A stretch of 64,000 bases of DNA, taken from positions 62,001 through 126,000 of the forward strand of contig CAWIZH010000004.1 of the NCBI GenBank assembly GCA_963840565.1, written 5' to 3'. Shown here piece after piece: positions 53,641 through 61,133 of the stretch. A program made the position numbers and the translations under genes. The notes below the pieces were generated by a model that saw only the letters and a list, made by a program, of their open reading frames with translations, did not search any database and had not been told where the DNA came from. The DNA is from VRUE01 sp963840565. GTDB lineage: Bacteria; Actinomycetota; Thermoleophilia; Solirubrobacterales; 70-9. The first letter of the stretch is position 1, and every line of letters starts with the position of its first letter.

Positions 53641-54827
53641 CTCGTATCCCCGCCCAGTGGCCGGCTCGCTCGAGGGCGGTCGCCGGCCGGGGAGCTGCGA
53701 GCGCCCGCTCGTAGACGGCCGTCACCCGGTCGGCGACATTGCGGCCAGGCGTAGCGCTCGGCGCTCTGCCGCGCTGCCTCCCCCATCGCCGCTAGCCGCT
53801 CGGGCTCGTGGTGGGCGCGCTGCAGCTCCTCGGCCAGCCGCTGCGGGTCGCCGGGGGGGACGAGCACGCCGTCGACCCCGTCGCTGACCACGTCGCTGTA
53901 GCCGGCGATCGCGGAGGCGATCGCCGGCGTGCCGGCGGCGAAGGCCTCGGTCAGGACCATGCCGAAGCTCTCGCCCGAGAGCGAGGGTGCGCAGAGCACG
54001 TCGGCCTCGTGCAGCGCCTGGTGCAGCGCCTCGCCCGAGACCCGGCCGCGCACGTCGATCGATTTCATCGTCTCCGGATCGGCGAGATAGCGGAGCACGT
54101 CGTCGCGCTCGGCCCCGATCACGGTGAGGCGGCTGGGCACGTGCTCGATCAGGGCGCTGAAGGCGGTGAGCAGGACCGGCAGGCCCTTGCGCTCCTCCGG
54201 GCGGCCGACGAAGAGCACGCGCAGCTCCTCGCCCACCGGCTTCGGACCCTTCGGCGCGGCGGCGACGTCGACCCCGTTGGGGATCACCTCATAGTGGCCA
54301 CCGAACCAGCGCCGGCCGGTCCAGGCGGCGGCCTCGGAGACGGCGATCCGCGCCGAGAGGCGGTTGAACACCCGCCGGGCGCCGAACGCCCCGGCGATGC
54401 GGTTGGGCAGCGCCTGGGTCGAGTAGGCATGGAAGGTGCCGACCGCGGTGGCGTCGGTGCCGAGCGCCGCGTTCCAGCCGACCAGCGGCACCACCGGCTC
54501 ATGGATGTGGACGACGTCGAAGTTGCCCTGGCTGAGCTCGCGGCGTGGGGCGAGGACACCGCTGAGCGGGAAGGGCGAGAGGTTGGAGATCGAGCCGTTG
54601 GAGGGGAAGCCCGCGGTGCGGCCGAGCGGGATCAGGTAGTCGGGAATCTCACGAGGCTCCGGTGCGGCACGGTGCAGCACCCGGCTGAGGCGGCCGGGAG
54701 GGTCAAAGGGCGCGAGCACACGGACGTGGTGGCCGCGGCCGAGAAACTCCTCCGCAAGCGACTCCACGTGCCGGTTTACGCCGCCCTGGTAGGTCCAGGA
54801 ATATGGCGAGACGAGTGCAATCCGCAC
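53641..54827 (-). CDS. Family 4 glycosyltransferase (PimA-like)
   Basis: GT-B enzyme. RIALVSPYSWTYQGGVNRHV, VVHIHEPVVPLVGWNAALGT, YEVIPNGVDVAAAP, VLFVGRPEERKGLPVLLTAF and the donor-binding ESFGMVLTEAFAAGTPAIAS are in order. The GGVNRHV start is typical of phosphatidylinositol mannosyltransferases, so glycolipid synthesis is likely. GTG start at 54827. The frame shifts near 53745 (YAWP, then VADRVTAVYERALA) and the open frame passes on into the flippase-like gene; fusion or a lost stop cannot be told apart. Confidence 0.82.
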
Positions 54828-54875
54828 GAATCGTTAAGGGTAGTGGATCACCCAGAGGGGACCCCGAGGGCATGC

Positions 54876-56730
54876 TCAGTGCGGCCGCTCGCTCCAGGCA
54901 AAGCTGACGAAGACGAGCAGGTAGGCGGCGCCGATCTCCAACAGCAGTGCGCCAGAGTCGTTGGCGAGCGTGCCGATCACGGTCGCGGCAAGCGCGCCGA
55001 GCAGCCCGGCTCGCATTGCTGGGAAGTCCTCCAGCAGTTGCTGGAAGCGGTCCCGTCGCAGCACAGCGAAGACGGCAAGCACGGCGATCAGGGGGAGGAA
55101 GATGAGCACGACCGGCCGGGTGAAGCTGTGAGCGGAGAGCTGCAGGCGGCGCTGCGCGACGTCGGCGAGGTCGCCCAGACCGCCGGCATCGAGGACGGAC
55201 CGAGTCAGGTGCGCGTTCGCACCGGAGACGAGATCGGCGAGGGCGATCAGCGCCAGCACCAGCGAGCGGGGCGGCAATCACGAACAGCGCCGTGCGCCGG
55301 CTGCCGCGCCGCGATCGCGGCAGCGGCAACGGCGGCGCCAACCGGCAGCACGATCGCGGCCCCGACATCGGCCCCGAAGCGTCCCGCGGCGAAGACGATC
55401 GCGAAGAAGAGTCCGATGGCCAGGAACGCCACGGCGCAGCGGCGAGGCGAGAAGCGCGGGCCGAACCCGGCGAGCCCGGCCCCGGTCCCGGCAACGACGA
55501 GGACACCGAGCAGCGCCTCGAGCTCATTGCCGATCCCGTAGAAGCGCACGCCGAGCCCGGGATTCGGGCCAAGCAGCGAAAGCGAGGTGAGCGGAGACCC
55601 GGCAACCACATCGATCGCATAGGCGAGCACGACGACCGCCGAGGCAACGGCAATCGCCCGGTAGCCACGCAGCGCGACGAGAGTGAGCGCGGCAAGCAGG
55701 GGCGCCCCGAGCATCACCAGCACTTGTTCCACCCCTTTGCTCGGCTCCAGCGCCGCGCCAAGCAGCAAAACCAGCGGCAAATAGATGACGCTCAGCCCAA
55801 CAACCCGTACCGCCACACGGGCCATCCGCCCCCGAACGAGAAGCGCAAGCCCCAGCAGAACGAGCCAAACCAGCAAGCGACACCCCGATAACAGGCCCCC
55901 GCCGCTCGGAGATAACCCCCATCCGATCGCCAAGCGATTCGATCGCTCCAACATCAACCGACCCCTCAGCCCGAATCGCCTGCCCCGACATAGCCGAAGG
56001 CACCCCGACCCCGAACCGCCCAAGGATCGTCGGCGCAATATCGGTCGACAGCACATACCCATCGGTCCGAGTGCTGTCCGAGGTCAAATCCCCATCAAAC
56101 CCACGCCCCGCGACACCAACAGCCAGCTGCCGATTCGTCTCCGGAGGCGCCCGCTCGATGGCAACAACAAGATCCTTCCCCCGCAGCCCTCGGACGAGCA
56201 CCAATAGCTGACGCAGGTTCAAGCTCCGGACTTCACACTTCTCTCCAGCCATCTTCGAGAGTGCTGGCAAGCAGTCCCGGCACGATGTCCGCAGGAGCAG
56301 ATTCGGCTCGTTCGACTACCGCCCGCGAATAGGGCGGCCCACAGATCCCCCCACCTACATCCCTCGGAAGCTTCTCGTCATAAAGCGAATCGAAGACCCG
56401 ATTCCCTTGTGAGATATCGAGATAGGTCTGCTCCGCCGGAACGCTTCCGAGCCCGGCACTAAGCAGTCCCGGCGAGATGCCCGGAACCCTCGCAAGCTCG
56501 CGAACACTGGTCCCTTCGGGCATCAGAGCTACGACCACGCGCGTGTTCGGGGCTCGGGTGGGGGTCGGAACGTCTTGTACTTTTTTGGCATGCGGTTCAC
56601 TGCCTGCCGCCACGTCTCCACCAAAAAAGTTAAGTGGAGACCCCCACCCGAGGCCCGCCACAACGCAAACACCAATAGCTATCGTGACCCAAGTGGCCGA
56701 CCGAACTTTCGCCAAGTTTTCGTTCTTCAA
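54876..56730 (-). CDS. Alkaline-phosphatase-like domain with multi-span membrane C-terminus
   Basis: About 615 aa when frames are joined. N-terminal anchor (SATWVTIAIGVCVVAGLGW), then an extracytoplasmic phosphatase-like domain (VVVALMPEGTSVRELARVPG, LVLVRGLRGKDLVVAIERAP, STDIAPTILGRFGVGVPSAM with the usual DxAPT motif), then about eight membrane helices. Frame changes near 56245, 55895 and 55275. Metal ligands of true alkaline phosphatases are not all visible. The TTG start region overlaps the divergent hemQ start, and a family 2 palindrome is inserted right after the membrane anchor. Confidence 0.65.
56549..56656 (+). repeat. Palindromic element, family 2, copy B
   Basis: 108 bp. Left arm GGGGCTCGGGTGGGGGTC (56549-56566) pairs with the right arm GACCCCCACCCGAGGCCC (56639-56656) in 17 of 18 positions. 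The 72 bp core starts GGAACGTCTTGTACTTTTTT and ends AAAAAAGTTAAGTGGA; ACTTTTTTGG pairs with CCAAAAAAGT, one base pair longer than in copy A on both sides. It lies in the coding region of the minus-strand phosphatase-like gene, read as SPLNFFGGDVAAGSEPHAKK and KVQDVPTPTRAP. Confidence 0.8.
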
Positions 56731-57387
56731 GGTAGACCCGCCTGGCGTCGCCGAGACGCCGATCTCCGAGCCGCCGACAAGCAGGAGTTCCTAGCCGCCT
56801 GCGAGGACTTCGCCCAAGACCGCTCGTTGCGCGCCTACTCAACCATAGGAACCCGAGGCGACGTCGACCTGGTGCTCTTGAGCCAGAGCCCGAACCTCGA
56901 CGACCTCCACACCTTCCACGTCGTGCTCGGCCAGAGCGGCCTGGCGAAGTGGAGCGAGACGCCTTACTCGTTCCTCTCGACGACCAAGCGCTCTCCCTAC
57001 TCCGAGGAGCAGGCGCGACCCGAGATCTGCGTCTCCGAGCGCAAGTACATGTTCCTCTACCCGATGGTCAAGCAGCGCCGCTGGTACGGGCTGCCGGCCG
57101 AGGAGCGCGGGCGGATCATGAAAAGCCACATCGAGGTCGGCCGCCGCTATCCCGAGATCACGATCAACACCACCTACTCCTTCGGCCTCGACGACCAGGA
57201 GTTCGTCGTCGCCTTCGAGGGCGACGACCCGGCGATGTTCCTCGACCTGGTGCAGGAGCTGCGCCCGACCGAGTCGAGCGAGTACACCGAGCGGGAGACG
57301 CCGATCTTCAGCTGCGTGGCGCTCTCGCTGCGCAAGGCGCTCGACGCGCTCGACGGGGTGCCCAGCGCCATCCCAGCGGGGGCATGA
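56693..57387 (+). CDS. hemQ: Coproheme decarboxylase HemQ (chlorite dismutase family)
   Basis: About 230 aa. Converts coproheme to haem b in the coproporphyrin-dependent pathway of actinobacteria and Firmicutes. LVLLSQSPNLDDLHTFHVVL, YSFLSTTKRSPYSEEQA, KYMFLYPMVKQRRWYGLPAE and SYSFGLDDQEFVVAFEGDD-type spacing (TYSFGLDDQEFVVAFEGDDP) match the family, including the KxRxWY-like substrate region. GTG start at 56693 with one frame change near 56733. ATGA overlap with the next gene. Confidence 0.88.
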
Positions 57388-57925
57388 GCACCCAGACGCT
57401 CAGCTACGCGATCGATGAGCACGACCACCTGATCAGGGTCGACGAGGGCTACTACAGCTTTGCCGAGGAGAACGGCTGGGAGGAGGCGACGACGCAGCCT
57501 CGGCCGCTCGCTCTGGGACTACGTCGCCGGCCACGAGATGGTGAAGCTGCAGCGGCTGCTGGTGCGGCGCATCCGCGACGAGCGTCGGCGACGTCGAGCT
57601 GCCCTTCCGCTGCGACGGGCCCGCGGTGCGCCGCGAGATGAAGATCAGGATCGTCGCCCGGCCCGGTGGGCGGGTCGTGCTCTTCTCGGCGCGGATGCGC
57701 TCCGAAGAGGCGCGCGACTTACCTCAGCTGCTGCTCGATCCGGCGATGCCGCGCAGCGACGAGGTGCTCGAGATGTGCGGCTGGTGCGACCGCTTCGAAG
57801 TCGATGGCGAATGGGTCGAGGTCGAGGAGGCGGCGAGGCGCCTGGAGCTCTTCAACCGATCCGAGCTGCCGGCGCTCAGCCACGGCATCTGCCCCGACTG
57901 CAACGAGATGCTGCTCGCCGCCTAG
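57384..57925 (+). CDS. PAS-like protein with C-terminal Cys pairs
   Basis: About 180 aa when frames are joined (changes near 57490 and 57585). SYAIDEHDHLIRVDEGYYSF and AEENG, then GRSLWDYVAGHEMVKLQRLL, are PAS-like. VELPFRCDGPAVRREMKIRI is followed by EMCGWCDRFEVDGEWVEVEE and HGICPDCNEMLL, two CxxC pairs able to bind zinc or a cluster. I do not know a function. It is coupled by ATGA to hemQ, hinting at redox or haem sensing. Confidence 0.6.
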
Positions 57926-57996
57926 GCGCGCGCGCGCCGCGTTCCCTATTCTTTCGCGCTCGCCGTAAACCGCTGACCTTCCACCTTGCAGAGGCA

Positions 57997-59404
57997 ATGA
58001 CCAAGATCGGAACCCCAGAGAACCCCGTCCGCGTCGCCATCGTCGGCGCCGGCCCCTCCGGCTTCTACGCCGCCGAGCACATCCTCAAAGGCGAGGACGT
58101 GCACGCTCAGGTCGACCTCTTCGACCGCCTGCCCACGCCCTTCGGCCTCGTCCGCGGCGGCGTCGCGCCCGACCACCCGAAGATCAAGTCGGTAATCCGG
58201 GTCTACGAAAAAACCGCGGCGCGCGAGGGCTTCCGCTTCTTCGGCAACGTCAAGGTCGGCCACGACATCGAGGTCGAGGACCTCGAACGGCTCTACCACG
58301 CGATCGTCTTCACGGTCGGCTGCGAGACCGACCGCCAGCTCGGCATTCCCGGCGAGGAGCTGCCCGGCAGCCACGCCGCCACCGCCTTCGTCGGCTGGTA
58401 CAACGCCCATCCCGACTACGCCAACGACGAGTTCGACCTCTCCTGCGAGCGCGCGGTCGTGATCGGCAACGGCAACGTGGCGATGGACGTCGCCCGAATG
58501 CTGGCCCTGACCGACCACGAGCTGCGCCAGACCGACACCGCCGACCACGCGATCGAGCTGCTCGACGCGAAGAAGATCCGCGAGATCGTCGTCCTCGGCC
58601 GTCGCGGGCCCGTCCAGGCCGCCTTCACCAACCCCGAGATCAAGGAGCTGGGGGAGATGGAGGACGCCGACGTGATCGTCGACCCGGCCGACGTCGAGCT
58701 CGACCCCGCCAGCGCCGCCTACCTCGAGTCCGACGAGGCCGACAAGACGACCCGGGTCAACGTCGAGACGCTGCGCGAGTTCTCCCAGCGCCAGCCCGAG
58801 GGCAAGCAACAGCGGATCGTCCTGCGCTTCCTCGCCTCGCCGGTCGAGATCAAGGGCGACGGCAAGGTGGAGAAGATCGTGATCGGCCGCAACGAGCTGG
58901 TCGAGGAGGGCGGCACCCTGCGCGCCACGGACACCGGCGAGCGCGAAGAGCTGGAGTGCGGCCTGGTGCTGCGCTCAGTCGGCTACACCGGCATCCCGAT
59001 CGAGGGCGTGCCCTTCGACGAGAAGCGCGGCCTGATCCTCAACGACGGTGGCCGCGTGCTCGACTCCCACGACTCCGGCCACAAGGTTGGCCACTACACG
59101 GCCGGCTGGATCAAGCGCGGGCCCTCCGGCGTGATCGGCACCAACAAGAAGGATGCGCTGGAGACGGTCCAGCACCTGCTCGCCGACATCGAGTCGCAGG
59201 CGCTGCTCAGCCCCGAGAGCCCCGACCCGGCCGCGGTCGAGGCGCTGCTCGCCGAGCGCGGCATCCGCTACGTCAGCTTCGAGGACTGGCAGGCGATCGA
59301 TCAGGCCGAGGTTGGCCGCGGCGAGCCGCACGGTCGCCCGCGGGTCAAGTTCGTGCGGGTCGAGGAGATGCTCGCAGACCCTCGGCGAGCGCATCTCCGG
59401 CTAG
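57997..59404 (+). CDS. fprA: FprA-type NADPH-ferredoxin (adrenodoxin-like) reductase
   Basis: About 468 aa flavoprotein passing electrons from NADPH to ferredoxins. FAD-binding VAIVGAGPSGFYAAEHIL, then FDRLPTPFGLVRGGVAPDHP, the NADPH-binding VVIGNGNVAMDVARML, VVLGRRGPVQAAFTNPEIKE and the C-terminal YTAGWIKRGPSGVIGTNKKD are diagnostic. One frame change near 59375 gives a short end (EEML, then TLGERISG). ATG at 57997. The intrinsic terminator at 59477 ends the unit. Confidence 0.93.
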
Positions 59405-59411
59405 CGCTCTC

Positions 59412-59431
59412 GCAGACAAGTGTCTGCATAA
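59412..59431 (+). promoter_or_regulatory. Palindrome overlapping a -10 box before the wHTH gene
   Basis: GCAGACA-AG-TGTCTGC (59412-59427) runs into CATAAT (59426-59431). It lies after the fprA stop and about 100 bp before the wHTH regulator gene, but the intrinsic terminator at 59477 intervenes. It could be an operator and promoter for a short transcript or for the regulator if the terminator is weak. Confidence 0.4.
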
Positions 59432-59476
59432 TCTGGCTGCCGTCGCAGGCGGATCGCGCCGTTTCCAATAGGGTGC

Positions 59477-59500
59477 ACTGCCGCTGACGGCAGTTTGTTT
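59477..59500 (+). terminator. Intrinsic terminator after fprA
   Basis: ACTGCCG-CTGA-CGGCAGT forms a perfect 7 bp stem with a 4-nt loop, followed by TTGTTTAAAG. This is the clearest Rho-independent terminator in the window and lies 72 bp after the fprA stop. Confidence 0.75.
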
Positions 59501-59529
59501 AAAGACTTTTGCTATGCCAATGCTCGACG

Positions 59530-60527
59530 ATGCAAGCCGACAGCACAACGCCCCCTGCGCGGGTTCGAGCCGGTGGGACGGTGCTCTCTCTGATCGCCGC
59601 GTCCGCTGAGCGTTCCGATCCTGCGGGCCCATCTCGACGGGCCGCTGCGCCTGCCCGATCTGCGCGAACGAATCGGCGGCGCTGCGCAGACGACCTTGCG
59701 CGGCCAGGTCGGCAACTTGCGCGGCGATCGGTGCGCTCGAGCGGCATGTGCGCAGCGGCATGCCCTACACGGTCGAAAACGAGCTGACCGAGGTTGGCCG
59801 GGGGGTGCTCTGCGGTCGCCGACGATCGTCGAAGCTTGGCTCGCGCGAGCGCCGCAGGGCTCGATCGCCGCTAGGCAGCGAGCCGGCAAAGGGGGCGATC
59901 AGGGCCTTGGTCGGCGCCTGGGGCTCGACGATGCTGCGGGCGCTGGCGGCCAGCCACTCTGCACTGACGGAACTCAGCAGCGCGATTCCAGAGTCTGAGC
60001 TATCCGGCGCTCGAGCGCCGTCTCTCGGCGATGCGGGCGGCGCGTCAGGTCGAGCTCAGGCCGGACGGGGGAAGGGGGGCCAAGCCATACGCCGTTACCG
60101 AGTGGACCCGCCAGGCAGTCGGTCCACTCGTCGCCGCGGGCCGTTGCGAGTGTGAGCACCTCGCCGAGGCGACCGAACCCCTCACCCGGATCGACATCGA
60201 GGCCGCATTTCTGCTTGCCGTGCCCCTGGTCGATCTCACCGTTAACTACAGCGGCTCCTGCCTGCTTGCGGTGGATACCGGCTCCGGCAACGAGGGCGAA
60301 TCGAGGATCGGCTTGGCCGGCGTCTACGTCGAGATCGAGGAGGTGCCGTTGCGTCCTGCGTCTCCCGGCTCGAGCAGGAACCACCTACCTGGGCCCTCGG
60401 TACGGTCAGCTCCTGGGTCGAAGCGATTCTCGACGGGAGGCTCGAACGTTTGCGCATGGGCGGCGTCGATCCCAAATTGGCCACGGCCCTGATCAAGGGA
60501 ATGCACGCCTTGCTGCCTCTTAGCTGA
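59530..60527 (+). CDS. Winged-helix (HxlR-like) regulator with two wHTH domains, frame-broken
   Basis: About 330 aa. First wHTH: ILRAHLDGPLRLPDLRERIG, TLRGQVGNLRAIGALERHV and TVENELTEVGRGVL. Second wHTH: TMLRALAAS, YPALERRLSAMRAARQVELR and YAVTEWTRQAVGPLVAAGRC, followed by a C-terminal sensor-like domain (LTVNYSGSCLLAVDTGSGNE). The HxlR-type repeat of one DNA-binding domain is characteristic of some actinobacterial regulators. Five or more frame changes (near 59617, 59730, 59815, 59870 and 60340). No neighbour indicates a target. Confidence 0.65.
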
Positions 60528-60678
60528 ACGCTTCGTTTTAACCGAATAATTAGGCGTCCTGTTCACGAGTAGCAGGCTTTTTGTGATGATTTTCGGCTGT
60601 TCACGCTTTCGCCTAAGCGCGCGCGCGCTTTTCCGTATTGCTGCGAATTGCAGGCAAAAGCGCAAGCCGGGGTGAGCC

Positions 60679-60706
60679 TTGAGTTAGGGATTAGTGTGAA
60701 TAATCT
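60679..60706 (+). promoter_or_regulatory. Promoter-like sequence before a structured stretch
   Basis: TTGAGT (60679-60684) and TAATCT (60701-60706) with a 16 bp spacer resemble sigma-70 -35 and -10 boxes. They stand at the end of an unusually AT-rich stretch (60528-60712) that holds no gene I can support. The predicted start near 60713 leads into the hairpin run up to 61025. Confidence 0.45.
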
Positions 60707-60712
60707 GTACCT

Positions 60713-61025
60713 CTTGACCGCGAAATCCAGGCCTGTTATTCAATGCACCCGAGGCCACGAGGGGAGCCAGTCAGCCGGCTGGCGCTCGAACGAACGGACT
60801 TGGTGCGACCTTCCCCGGCTAGCAAGCCGGGCACACGGCGACAGCCAAAGATCGACCCCCCATCGTCGTCAGCGGGGGGACGAGCAGCGAGTGGTGGGGC
60901 GGGGCCAGTTGGGCTTCGCCCCACCCCGCCGCACTGAAGTGTCGAAGCCCTGTTGCTGCGGTGCAGCCGTGCCCAGGCACGGATGTCGCGCCGGGGTCCC
61001 CAAGTGAGAGGAGGGACCCCGGCGC
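60713..61025 (+). ncRNA. Candidate structured non-coding RNA
   Basis: No protein-like reading frame is visible, but perfect or near-perfect hairpins follow one another: 60814-60831 (CCCGGCT/AGCCGGG), 60852-60883 (CCCCCC/GGGGGG with outer TCG/CGA), 60893-60925 (GGTGGGGCG/CGCCCCACC), 60954-60966 and 60967-60982 (CCGTGCC/GGCACGG), ending in a 13 bp stem at 60988-61025 (GCGCCGGGGTCCC/GGGACCCCGGCGC). A promoter-like sequence precedes it. It does not match tmRNA, RNase P, SRP or 6S landmarks that I know. Alternatively it is an extended 3' UTR of metH on the minus strand. Confidence 0.4.
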
Positions 61026-61049
61026 TAACCGTAACTCAATGCCGCCCGG

Positions 61050-61124
61050 GCAAAAGCCCGTACGGCATAAAGAGCATAGAACGCAAATAGCGTACTTTCC
61101 AGCCCAAGCGTGTAATTGGGGCTG
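61050..61124 (-). terminator. Two hairpins downstream of metH
   Basis: On the minus strand metH is followed by CAGCCC/GGGCTG (61100-61105 with 61119-61124) and then by TGCCG-C-CGGGC-AAAA-GCCCG-TA-CGGCA (61050-61077). Either could end metH transcription. Neither has a strong T-run. Confidence 0.4.
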
Positions 61125-61133
61125 AAGTTCCTC

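Noticed and set aside
59560..59585. A GGGTTCGAGCC stretch like a tRNA T-loop.
   Set aside because: No acceptor, D or anticodon arms fit around it, and it lies in the coding start of the wHTH regulator.
60713..61025. tmRNA, RNase P RNA, SRP RNA or a cobalamin riboswitch in the hairpin region.
   Set aside because: The conserved core sequences of these RNAs are missing, and the region lies downstream, not upstream, of metH.
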